Of a DNA stretch of 64,000 nt, positions 18,524 to 26,901 are shown in pieces. This DNA comes from Flavivirga eckloniae (lineage in GTDB: Bacteria; Bacteroidota; Bacteroidia; Flavobacteriales; Flavobacteriaceae), in NCBI RefSeq assembly GCF_002886045.1, contig NZ_CP025791.1, positions 4,293,001 through 4,357,000 of the forward strand. Reading direction: 5' to 3'. The notes below the pieces were generated by a model. That model did not search any database, had not been told where the DNA came from, and saw nothing but the letters and a program-made list of their open reading frames with translations. Each line of letters begins with the position of its first letter. Position 1 is the stretch's first letter. Both the position numbers and the translations under genes were made by a program.

Positions 18524-19534
18524 TTAATTAAAATTTACTGTAGCTTTAATTACTCCAGTTGCTGGGTCTAACCAACTATCAAAATTTTCTATCATTTCTG
18601 TAAATGGAACATTGTGTGTAATAAAAGAGTCAGTTGGGAACTGATCCAATACACTTATTACATGTTCAAAATCTTCTGTTGTTGCATTTCTACTGCACAT
18701 TAATGTCATTTCCTTGGCATGAACAGCAGGGTGTGTATAGGTTAGCTCTCCTTTAGATAGTCCTACCAATACAAATCTACCGCCATGAGCCATATAATCT
18801 GGACCTGCTTCTAAAGCACCTTTATGACCAGATGCATCAAATACAGCAGTAGCCATATCGCCATTAGTAATTTCTGAAATTTGTTTTACAGGATCGTTAC
18901 CAACATTTACGGTGTAATCAACACCAATTTTGTCTTTTGCGTATTGTAAACGATCATCGTTTAGATCTAATGCAATCACTTTAGCTCCTGCTATTTGCGC
19001 TAGTTTCATGATGCCTATCCCAATAGGTCCACAGCCAACAACTACTACAATCTCATCCTTTTTAATGGCTGCTCTCCTAATGGCATGTGCGCCAATAGCT
19101 AAAGGCTCTACAATGGCCATCTCGTCGTTAGACAGGTTATTGGCAGGTAATAAAATGTTTGTTGGTACAGTTATTTGTTCTTGCATACCACCATCTCCAT
19201 GTACACCAAGTACGGTAATGTTAGTACAACAGTTTGTTTTACCGTTTCTACAAGCAATACATTCTCCGCAGCTTACATATGGCATTATAACGACTTTATC
19301 TCCGGCTTTTATGCCTTGAGGATTTTCTCCTATTTCTAAAACTTCGGAAGCCAATTCGTGCCCTAAAATCCTTGGGTAAGTGAAAAAAGCTTGATTCCCA
19401 GCGTAAGCATGTAAATCTGTTCCACAGATACCCACTTTATTTATTTGTAATAAAGCTTCATTTTCTTTTCTAACTGGAGCTTCTTTTTCTTTTAAAAGAA
19501 ATTCTCCTGGCTTTTCGCAAACAATGTATTTCAT
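18524..19534 (-). CDS. lgoD: zinc-dependent L-galactonate 5-dehydrogenase (LgoD-like)
   Basis: Medium-chain zinc dehydrogenase, 336 residues, predicted to oxidise L-galactonate to D-tagaturonate. Catalytic zinc ligands are visible in VGICGTDLHA (C37) and GHE (H59, E60), structural zinc cysteines in CGECIACRNGKTNCC, and the NAD site in VVGCGPIGIG. Long stretches match what I recall of E. coli YjjN/LgoD, notably GNQAFFTYPRILGHE, NCCTNITVLGVHGDGG and MCSRNATTEDF. It is the first gene of the seven-gene operon, divergent from an AraC regulator gene, with a TAATTTTG promoter element in front. Threonine- or sorbitol-type dehydrogenases are the alternatives, but uxaB and uxaA directly downstream favour L-galactonate. 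Confidence 0.85.
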   Translation of the reverse strand: MKYIVCEKPGEFLLKEKEAPVRKENEALLQINKVGICGTDLHAYAGNQAFFTYPRILGHELASEVLEIGENPQGIKAGDKVVIMPYVSCGECIACRNGKTNCCTNITVLGVHGDGGMQEQITVPTNILLPANNLSNDEMAIVEPLAIGAHAIRRAAIKKDEIVVVVGCGPIGIGIMKLAQIAGAKVIALDLNDDRLQYAKDKIGVDYTVNVGNDPVKQISEITNGDMATAVFDASGHKGALEAGPDYMAHGGRFVLVGLSKGELTYTHPAVHAKEMTLMCSRNATTEDFEHVISVLDQFPTDSFITHNVPFTEMIENFDSWLDPATGVIKATVNFN

Positions 19535-19554
19535 AAAAATAAGTATTAAGAATA

Positions 19555-19562
19555 CAAAATTA
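19555..19562 (-). promoter_or_regulatory. promoter -7 element of the L-galactose operon
   Basis: Minus strand reads TAATTTTG, matching TAnnTTTG, 20 bases before the ATG of the first operon gene. The same octamer precedes the P450 operon (55739) and a GH16 gene (51549). Confidence 0.6.
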
Positions 19563-19572
19563 GACCCATTTA

Positions 19573-19589
19573 TAGGTTAAATCTACCTA
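19573..19589. promoter_or_regulatory. candidate operator in the AraC/lgoD divergent region
   Basis: TAGGT-N7-ACCTA forms a short inverted repeat just upstream of the -7 element of the minus-strand operon, a plausible binding site for the neighbouring AraC regulator. A half-site-like TAGGTG lies at about 19634. Confidence 0.35.
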
Positions 19590-19676
19590 ATAGAAGGCAT
19601 TTTATGATACTTTAATTGCATTAAAATAAATATATAGGTGTATATTGCATTATAAGATCAATAATTATAACCGAAT

Positions 19677-20555
19677 ATGAAACTTCATTTTATAGATAGA
19701 AGTGATTTAAGCAATAATACGTTTAGTGTTACGCACCATAGCTATCCCTATTTTTTAAAAATCTGGCACCATCATAGAGAATTAGAACTGGTTTTGTCTA
19801 TAAAAAGTAAGGGTACTCGATTTGTTGGCGATAGCATTCTTAAATTTGACGAAGGTGATTTAGTACTTATAGGCAAGGATTTGCCGCATATGTGGTTAAA
19901 CGATGATGAGTATTTTGAGGCATCGTCTAATTTAAAGGCAGAGGCGGTTGCCATTCATTTTAAGCAAGATTTTTTGGGGAACGATTTTTTTAAAATCAAT
20001 GAAATGAAACCAATTTTGGATATGTTGGAGAGATCTAAATATGGTATTAAATTTTTGAATATTAGCCCAGAACTAGAGCAAAAAATTAAAACAATTTCTA
20101 CGCTTAGCGGGGTTAAAAGAATTATTAGTTTTATTGATGTTTTAAATGATTTGGCGCAGAGCGAAACCTATGAGCTACTGGCAAGCAAAGGGTTTGTGAA
20201 TTCTTTTAACAAAGGAAGCCATAAGAATTTAGACAAGGCTTACGAGTATATATTTAATAACTTTAAGGAGCAGATAAGCCTTGTAGATGTTGCCAAAATA
20301 GCCTGTATGAATCCATCGTCGTTTAGCAGATTGTTTAAAAAAGTAAATGGGAAATCGTTTACAGAGTATTTAAACGAGGTTAGAATAGGGTTTGCTTGTA
20401 AGCTTTTAATGGAACGGGATAAGAACATTTCTAAAGTGTGTTATGAATCTGGTTTTAATAATATTTCTAATTTTAATAGGAGGTTTAAGGCGCTTATGCA
20501 AATGTCTCCTAAGGTTTATGTGGAGCATTATAGGAAGGTGGGGGTTGTTGGTTAG
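19677..20555 (+). CDS. AraC-family transcriptional regulator of the L-galactose operon
   Basis: Cytoplasmic activator, 292 residues: an N-terminal cupin ligand domain (about 15-115, with IWHHHRELELVL, GDSILKFDEGDLVLIGKDLPHMW) and a C-terminal double helix-turn-helix (about 185-285, VAKIACMNPSSFSRLFKKVNGKSFTEYLNEVR, SKVCYESGFNNISNFNRRFK). It is divergent from the operon starting at 19534 with 142 bases between, the usual layout for a local activator. It is clearly paralogous to the regulator at 54761 next to the P450 operon, sharing GIKFLNIS/GIKFPYN and FEEGDFVLIG-type segments. The ligand is probably L-galactose or a derivative, by inference. Confidence 0.85.
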   Translation: MKLHFIDRSDLSNNTFSVTHHSYPYFLKIWHHHRELELVLSIKSKGTRFVGDSILKFDEGDLVLIGKDLPHMWLNDDEYFEASSNLKAEAVAIHFKQDFLGNDFFKINEMKPILDMLERSKYGIKFLNISPELEQKIKTISTLSGVKRIISFIDVLNDLAQSETYELLASKGFVNSFNKGSHKNLDKAYEYIFNNFKEQISLVDVAKIACMNPSSFSRLFKKVNGKSFTEYLNEVRIGFACKLLMERDKNISKVCYESGFNNISNFNRRFKALMQMSPKVYVEHYRKVGVVG

Positions 20556-21072
20556 TTGATGGTTGTTGGTTGTTGGTTGTTGGAATGTTTATTTGTTTAG
20601 GTGTTGAACCGTTAAGTTGTTTGTATGTTGCTTGATGATGTTTATAAATAAGTAAATCATGTTTGTTTATTTGTAAATATGGGTTGCGAGCTTATTCAGA
20701 TAAATGCAGACAGAAAGTCTGATTCGTGTTAATGATTAGTATGGATTGGTATTTGGTGTATTGAGAAACCATTCGAGATAATTTGTGATATTCGTGGCTT
20801 ACACTTACATGTTTTAATCCATAAAACACCTAATAAGTTTAAAATCAATTTTTTTAAGCCTTTGCAAATACTCCTTATTTCTGGTTTGAAAATTTTGAGG
20901 GTTACTGAAAAAAGCATTATAGAAGTACCTTTTTATTATTTTGTTGGAGTTGTGCAACGGCTATCAATGTTAGCAAAGTTATTTAAACATTTCAGTATGT
21001 ATGCTAGCGTTTCGTGTATGGGGCGTATCCCGAAGGGTATGAGCTATACAGTTCTTTGTTGACGGTTCGTTT
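20556..21072. repeat. noncoding gap with a decayed, inverted copy of the dispersed repeat
   Basis: About 20540-20585 is a GTTGTTGG tract. About 20640-20800 resembles the dispersed repeat read backwards: AAATAAGTAAATCATG/TTTATTTGTAAA, GACAGAAAGTCTGATTCGTG and GAGATAATTTGTGATATTCGTG correspond to its internal hairpin and flanks. No credible gene was seen. Confidence 0.5.
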
Positions 21073-21642
21073 TTATTCTATAAGGTCATAGTGTTGAATT
21101 ACAATCCCGCTACCACAAGCAATTGACTTCCGTAACCTCAGCTGTTGCCAACTCTCTAATTCATTAAAAATTGGTATGCCTTTCCCTAATGCAATAGGAT
21201 TAACAAATAGATGAAATTCGTCTATTAAGTTTTCTTTTACTAAAGCAGAAACAAATGAGCTACCTCCATAAACAATAATATCTTTATCACTTTCATTCTT
21301 TAATTTCTTTATTTCGTTCTTCAGGTTTCCTTTAGCAAGTACCGTATTTTCCCACTCAGATTTCTCAAGGGTATTGGTGAAAATGACTTTCTTTTGGCGA
21401 GCTTTAATTTTTGATAATTGATACATCGGGTCATCTGGTTTTGTCAAAGTATCAAACCAATATGGTATATAATCAGCTGCTAGCTTTCTGCCTATAATTT
21501 CAGTATCAGCAGAGTCCGCTAATTCCAAGACATATTCTTTGATTTCATCCCAGGCCCATGTCACCCATTTTTGCTCGTCATTCGGACCTGTTGAATTAAA
21601 CCCATCCAAGGAAACTTGCATTTGTAATTTTAACTTTCTCAT
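21073..21642 (-). CDS. dihydrofolate-reductase-like protein (RibD C-terminal domain family)
   Basis: Single-domain cytoplasmic protein, 189 residues, of the RibD C-terminal/DHFR-like fold, often annotated as a deaminase-reductase. Family marks are MQVSLDGF at the start, ADTEIIGRKLAADYIPYW, DIIVYGGSSFVSALVKENLIDEFHLFVNPIALGKGIPIF. It binds NADPH in related proteins, but the substrate of this stand-alone group is unknown. It is cotranscribed at most with the serine hydrolase 47 bases upstream and shows no link with sugar use. Confidence 0.8.
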   Translation of the reverse strand: MRKLKLQMQVSLDGFNSTGPNDEQKWVTWAWDEIKEYVLELADSADTEIIGRKLAADYIPYWFDTLTKPDDPMYQLSKIKARQKKVIFTNTLEKSEWENTVLAKGNLKNEIKKLKNESDKDIIVYGGSSFVSALVKENLIDEFHLFVNPIALGKGIPIFNELESWQQLRLRKSIACGSGIVIQHYDLIE

Positions 21643-21689
21643 GAGCTAAATTTTTTCTTTTAATGACCACCATTGTTATACAACGTAAT

Positions 21690-22799
21690 TTATTCATCAT
21701 CAAGTATCATACTTGCAATTTGTAAATTAATCTGGTTTGGTCTGATTGTCCAGTTTAAAGCACCATTAGTCAACAAAATCACTGTAACATTTTGATTGGT
21801 TTGTTCATTCCAATAATGTCTAAAAGAGGAAATTCCAGCTCCTCCGTGTCCAACCATCCTGTAATTATCTTGGAGTCTATATGATTCCCATCCTAATCCA
21901 AAATAGCTCTCTTTCCCATTATTTAATTTTACAGGTGTCCAAATTTTTTCGAGTTGCTCTTTTGTTAGGATTTTTTCTTTTTGGATGGTTTGAAACCACT
22001 TTATCAAATCACCTATAGTGATATTCAGGCCAGCTCCGGCATACATTGGTGAAGAATAGTTTAATGGAAACATTTCCAGTTCACCATTAATATTTTGATA
22101 ACAAGTTACCCTGTTGGGAATAACTTGCTTAAATCCTCCGTATTTCGCCGAGCTTAATCCAAATTTGTCAAAATATTGCTCTTGCATATACGATTCAAAA
22201 TCTCGATTAGCCAATTGTTCGATTATAGCACGAATCAATAAAAACCCTGTTGCGTTATACTTTGATTCAGTTCCTGGTTTAGAACTAAATGGCTTATCTT
22301 TTATAGCATCAATAACAGATTTTTCACTATCGGGGGCTAAAAAAATTTGATAATCTATTTGATCCGGAATGCCAGAAGTATGGGAGAGTAATTGTTGGAG
22401 AGTTAATTTTCTCCAAGATTCTGGTAAATCATCTCTATTTGAAAGAAAATCTTCTACAGTTTCACTTACATCCCTGTCATAAATGTTTAATAATTTATGA
22501 AGTGCAACTGAGCTCAATAATTTGGATATTGAAGCAACAGGAAAAGACTTGTCTAAAGTCATTGGTACTTTAAGTTGAGCCTGTGCTAATCCGAATGATT
22601 TTTTGTGTGCTAATTTGTTGTTAACCAGAATCGCATAGTTTAACCCAATAATATTTAGGCTATCAATGGTACTTTCTAAATAAGTATCGACTTTATTAAA
22701 AACACTTTTATTATTTTCTTCTTGAGCATAAGATTTCCCTATCAAACAAGTGATTAGAAATAGTTGTAAAATTAGTTTCATTAAATAAGTTTGTTTCAA
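21690..22799 (-). CDS. beta-lactamase-related serine hydrolase (S12 family)
   Basis: Exported serine hydrolase of the class C beta-lactamase/D-alanyl-D-alanine carboxypeptidase fold, 369 residues. A signal peptide (LILQLFLITCLIGKSYAQ) leads, the catalytic SxxK reads SISK after FPVA, and HGGAG near the end corresponds to the third box. The second box, normally YxN, reads YNATGF, so the Asn position appears to hold Ala. An internal ATG at 22781 would also give a good signal peptide. Such proteins are usually peptidoglycan or esterase enzymes rather than resistance factors; the substrate is unknown. It precedes the RibD-C-like gene on the same strand. Confidence 0.82.
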   Translation of the reverse strand: MKQTYLMKLILQLFLITCLIGKSYAQEENNKSVFNKVDTYLESTIDSLNIIGLNYAILVNNKLAHKKSFGLAQAQLKVPMTLDKSFPVASISKLLSSVALHKLLNIYDRDVSETVEDFLSNRDDLPESWRKLTLQQLLSHTSGIPDQIDYQIFLAPDSEKSVIDAIKDKPFSSKPGTESKYNATGFLLIRAIIEQLANRDFESYMQEQYFDKFGLSSAKYGGFKQVIPNRVTCYQNINGELEMFPLNYSSPMYAGAGLNITIGDLIKWFQTIQKEKILTKEQLEKIWTPVKLNNGKESYFGLGWESYRLQDNYRMVGHGGAGISSFRHYWNEQTNQNVTVILLTNGALNWTIRPNQINLQIASMILDDE

Positions 22800-22972
22800 T
22801 GACCAATTAGATTTGAAATTGTTACAGTTTTAAAAAGTAACTATTGTTTTATGTTGTGTAACAACGGTGTATGTGTACTGGTCCAAATATATCCATTATA
22901 TTTCTCACAAATCTAGCAGATTTCTGACGGATTTGAAATTATTAACAGCAATTCATGTGCAAATATCAGCTG

Positions 22973-25900
22973 TTACTTTTCTTTTTGCTTACCCAATGAG
23001 ATTTTATAGTCATCTATGCTCCCTTTGATCTTTAGATTGAGATACTTTATTTTTTCATTAGGATCTACTTCTAGAATCTTATCTTCCTGCTCCCCATTAA
23101 TTGCAGTATCTTTCTTATTTCCAAATAATTTTTGCCAGGCAGCTTTTCTTACCGTTTTCCAGGGAATACGTATATAATAATCGATGTTTTGATTATTATC
23201 GTGCGTACCAGAAAATTCCATATGCCCTAAAGTAGATTCGATGGACATAGCAGGAATATTAATCTTACCTTGCTTTATATCCAATCTATTTTGTAAGGTG
23301 TCAAACCGAATGTTTTGCAGGTTTTTATCACCCATATAATCTGAAAGCGCCAGCATTGGATCATAATTTTTTAATCTTCCATTTAATACTTTAACGTCCA
23401 TTTCTATAGTGGATTGATCCAGATCTGGCACCATATCCGGATATACTCTAATCTTACCCTTAATTCTGGATGTGAGTTTCCCTTGTAAATTTTCTGAAAC
23501 GAGATGGTCTTGCCCAAAATTTTCGAATTTGAACAGTAATTTATTCAAATCAATATTGTTCATAACCAAATCCGGTTGCATATAGATATGTTTTGGATCA
23601 CTACCATTAAAATATCCATTTAATCGAATATGTCCCCCTGCTGCATCCATATTTAATGTATCTATATAAATGTAATGGTTAGGTGTGGTTCTTAAATCTG
23701 CTGTAATATTTTGAAGATCTATTCTATGGTACATAAAGTGGGCTATATCTACTTTAAATTGCATATCTGTAAATGGTAACTCATACAAATTAAAGGCCTC
23801 TGCATGTTGTTTTACATCAGCAGTTTTTGAAGTAACAACTTCTGTTGGTTTTGTAGGACTTAAATTGAAATTGAAAAGGGCATCAAAGTCGATATAATTT
23901 GCCTTTAATTCCAGGTAATTATCTCTTTTCTTTATTTGTTGGTCTTTCCCCAAATAATAATTTAAATCGAAATTAAAATTGGTGGCTCCTATTTCCCCAT
24001 GAAAGTCTTTTATCACCAAATGTTCGTTTTCGTAATGTATGTTTCCTCTAAAATCGTGAATGCGAAGTGGGTGCAGCTTCATTTTTGTATCTAACTTATC
24101 TAAAGCCAGATCGATGTCATGTAAAGCAGAATCTTTATAATGCATACTAGAGGCAAAATGCAAGGTCAAATCATCAAAAGCTTCATGTCGGTATTCTTCT
24201 GGAACATAATTTTCGCCCTTATACGAAAAAACATCTTCCAGTCTTAATTTTTTAGAAGAGAGGTTGATATCTAGATCTACATCTCCGTTGAGTTCGGGTT
24301 GCATCCAAAATGCATAATCATGAATTAGCCCGTCAAAATGAAAGTCGCTATCATCTATATAACCGGTAAAATCTTTTATTTTTAAGTCTGTGCTGTCTAT
24401 TAATACATCAGCATGAAAATCATGTAGCTTATGCGGATAATGCTTTAACTCTGCATATAAACTGTCTATAAAGAAATCACCTTTAGGTAAATATTTGGAT
24501 TCTGTAAAATCCTTTGCAGAAGCCTTAAAAGAAAGCCCCAAGCTTAGATTTTTTATTTGCTCATCCAACCCTCGGGTGGTGTTCTGTTTTGAAAAACTTG
24601 TTAATTGAGCAATATCTATGTATTTCGAGGCTATATCTAAATGAGCTGTTACCGGAATGTTGGTATGATGTACAACTGCAGGTAAATTTGTAAGAAAACC
24701 GGTTATTGACAAATCTGAATTCCCCATTAACAGTTCAAACTGGTTCAGGGTCGCTTCCTTACCGTTCATTACCAAATTTATATTCAAATTGTGTAAGGGA
24801 GCCGGAAGTTGTTTGGCAACTAAACTCACGTCTTTTACAGTCAATTCTGCAAAGTATGCCTGATTGAGCTTTTGTAATGCTTTTTCGGGGTGTTCGATAT
24901 CAATAATATCGTGAAAATTCATTTTCAACGACACTTCTCCGGAGGTATCCTGTACTTGTTCCAGTTCGAAAAAATCTGCAATAAAATTGAGATTGAAATT
25001 CGAGTTTATTTGCATTTCTACTTCTGGGGATTCAAAATTTTTCACAAAAACAGAGCCTTCAAATACACCCTTTTCTAAAGATGCCGTTATATCGGTTAGA
25101 GAAAACGCCATGGTACTTGTGTCTCTGTTTTCTCCATTGGTAAAATGACCTTTAAAGCCAACATTATCTATTTTTTTATCTCTTTCAGTGTTTTCTAAAA
25201 AGGCTTTTCCAGCCTTAAAATCGACATTGATAAAAGGTCTGTTGCCTTTGTTAGCGGGCCCTTGTATACTCGCATTAAAATAGATTTCACCGGCATTTTT
25301 GTATTTCTCTAATAGCGGTATTATATCTGCCGGGGCAAAAGCTATAAGCATATCAAAATTAGGCTTTGTTCCATTTATAGTAAGATCCAGGTCCATATCC
25401 TTTTTTGTATCTATAGAGCCTTCTAACTCAAAATCCCCGTTTTCCATTACAATACCAGAGGGATCTATATCAAGAATTCCCGTGTATTCATCAAATACCA
25501 CATCGGTATGAACTTCAAAATGTTTTTTACTAATAAAGGTTGTATCTCCGTTTTTTATCACATTTAATTCAAAATCTGTATCTATATGCCCGGCAATGAC
25601 ACTATCTTTTAGACGAAAACCGCCTTTAGCGGTGTATATAAATTTTTCAACATCAGTATTTGTGGCTTCATCTAACGTGTGTATATCCAGATTTTTAAGT
25701 TTAATTTTTTTTAGATGAACGTTAAAAGAAGATGTTTCTGTTTCAGAAGTACCAGCTAAGGAATTTTGAATATTAGTCGTATTATTTTCATGAATTACAA
25801 TATTAAAAACACCTTCTTCAACTAATATAGATTGTATATCAAAGTTTTGATTAACAATATCCCATAGGTTAAAGCCTACGTATATGTCTTTTACATCCAT

Positions 25901-26164
25901 TATAACGGGCGCATGGTCTTCTTTTGTTTCAAAAATTTGTACATCGTAAACTTTTATAGAGATGTGTGGAAAGTTGCCGAAAAGGGATAATTTACTTTTA
26001 CCAACACTAATAAGGCCTTTGTGTTCTTGGTTTAGTTTAGCGATTCCATCTTTAATAATTTCAGCTTGGTTGCTCTGTATATATAGCATTAGGCTGCCTA
26101 CTAATAAAATAGGAACTAAGATTAGTACTAATAAAATTCGTTTCCAGATTTTTTTAATCTTCAA
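22973..26164 (-). CDS. AsmA-like envelope protein
   Basis: Large protein of 1063 residues with one N-terminal membrane helix (ILLVLILVPILLVGSLMLYI) followed by a long beta-rich periplasmic region. The start (AKLNQEHKGLISVGKSKLSLFGNFPHISIKVYDV) and the repeated NADLxL/IxLNLxG-like strands fit the AsmA/TamB-type bridge proteins of Bacteroidetes, which are thought to carry lipids or affect outer-membrane assembly. The final 200 residues (LNGRLKNYDPMLALSDYMGDK, IPAMSIESTLGHMEFSGTHD) match the AsmA C-terminal region. It stands alone, with noncoding gaps on both sides. General family assignment is good; the precise role is unknown. Confidence 0.85.
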   Translation of the reverse strand: MKIKKIWKRILLVLILVPILLVGSLMLYIQSNQAEIIKDGIAKLNQEHKGLISVGKSKLSLFGNFPHISIKVYDVQIFETKEDHAPVIMDVKDIYVGFNLWDIVNQNFDIQSILVEEGVFNIVIHENNTTNIQNSLAGTSETETSSFNVHLKKIKLKNLDIHTLDEATNTDVEKFIYTAKGGFRLKDSVIAGHIDTDFELNVIKNGDTTFISKKHFEVHTDVVFDEYTGILDIDPSGIVMENGDFELEGSIDTKKDMDLDLTINGTKPNFDMLIAFAPADIIPLLEKYKNAGEIYFNASIQGPANKGNRPFINVDFKAGKAFLENTERDKKIDNVGFKGHFTNGENRDTSTMAFSLTDITASLEKGVFEGSVFVKNFESPEVEMQINSNFNLNFIADFFELEQVQDTSGEVSLKMNFHDIIDIEHPEKALQKLNQAYFAELTVKDVSLVAKQLPAPLHNLNINLVMNGKEATLNQFELLMGNSDLSITGFLTNLPAVVHHTNIPVTAHLDIASKYIDIAQLTSFSKQNTTRGLDEQIKNLSLGLSFKASAKDFTESKYLPKGDFFIDSLYAELKHYPHKLHDFHADVLIDSTDLKIKDFTGYIDDSDFHFDGLIHDYAFWMQPELNGDVDLDINLSSKKLRLEDVFSYKGENYVPEEYRHEAFDDLTLHFASSMHYKDSALHDIDLALDKLDTKMKLHPLRIHDFRGNIHYENEHLVIKDFHGEIGATNFNFDLNYYLGKDQQIKKRDNYLELKANYIDFDALFNFNLSPTKPTEVVTSKTADVKQHAEAFNLYELPFTDMQFKVDIAHFMYHRIDLQNITADLRTTPNHYIYIDTLNMDAAGGHIRLNGYFNGSDPKHIYMQPDLVMNNIDLNKLLFKFENFGQDHLVSENLQGKLTSRIKGKIRVYPDMVPDLDQSTIEMDVKVLNGRLKNYDPMLALSDYMGDKNLQNIRFDTLQNRLDIKQGKINIPAMSIESTLGHMEFSGTHDNNQNIDYYIRIPWKTVRKAAWQKLFGNKKDTAINGEQEDKILEVDPNEKIKYLNLKIKGSIDDYKISLGKQKEK

Positions 26165-26514
26165 AGTAGATGTCTTTAGGGTTAGAAAAGGTGTTCGAAG
26201 TTAAAAGTAACGAATTCGCATGAAAGAATCTTACTTTTAGAATGTGATTTCTTTTTTGGAGCAACTGCATTTATTGATTGAATATTTTAAAGTTTGAGTA
26301 GAAATGCCCGCGTAATGTAGTTTTTGAACTAAGATCTTTATGAATGAGTAAACCGTGTTTATTATTTTGTAAACATGGCTTGTAAGCTTACCTAGATTTT
26401 GGATAGACTGAAAGTCTGAAATTGTGTTAATAATAGTAAAGAACGGTATTGATAAGTATTAAGAAACGATTCGAGTTAATTTGTGTGATTTGTGGCTTAA
26501 TTAATGTTTTTGCT

Positions 26515-26616
26515 TTGTTAAATTGTTAAATTGTTAAATTGTTAAATTGTTAAATTGTTGAATTGTTGAATTGTTGAATTGTTGAATTGTTGAATTGTTG
26601 AATTGTTGAATTGTTG
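26515..26616. repeat. 9-base tandem repeat
   Basis: About eleven head-to-tail copies: first about five TTGTTAAAT, then about six TTGTTGAAT. The clean switch from one variant to the other suggests expansion in two rounds. Confidence 0.9.
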
Positions 26617-26868
26617 AGGGTGTAGGTAACGGTTGTTTTATAAATGAGTAAACTGTGTTTGTTTATTTGTAAACATAGTTTGAGAGTTTGTTCTGATTAA
26701 GGCAGAATTATAGTCTGATTCGTATTGTTATAAATCCAGACAAGTTTAAATTCTAAGAAGTACTTTATATGTAGCGTGTTTGTAATTATAGAGGTTTTTT
26801 ATCAGGGTGTTTTGGTCTTATCGGGCTATTTTGGTCTTATTGGGTTATTAAAAAAATAGGCTACTTGA

Positions 26869-26876
26869 TACCTTTG
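26869..26876 (+). promoter_or_regulatory. promoter -7 element of the first LRR gene
   Basis: TACCTTTG fits TAnnTTTG and ends 25 bases before the ATG. The entire upstream block is repeated before the second LRR gene. Confidence 0.55.
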
Positions 26877-26901
26877 GGCGAAATTTAAACCCTAAATTAT
26901 T

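Larger units (their letters stand above)
26165..26901. repeat. noncoding gap with decayed dispersed repeats
   Basis: About 26330-26510 and 26635-26745 each carry a degraded, inverted relative of the dispersed repeat (GAGTAAAC hairpin arm, GACTGAAAGTCTG, and TTCGAGTTAATTTGTG), separated by the 9-base tandem repeat at 26515-26616. The last 100 bases form the promoter block duplicated before 28682. Confidence 0.55.

Noticed and set aside
11806-19534. Classical L-fucose or L-rhamnose pathway
   Set aside because: No isomerase, kinase or aldolase and no fuconate or rhamnonate dehydratase; UxaB, UxaA and LgoD-like genes need a sugar with a C6 hydroxyl.
21690-22799. Antibiotic-resistance beta-lactamase
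   Set aside because: It has SxxK but not the Asn of the YxN box and is in a housekeeping context; a general serine hydrolase is more likely.
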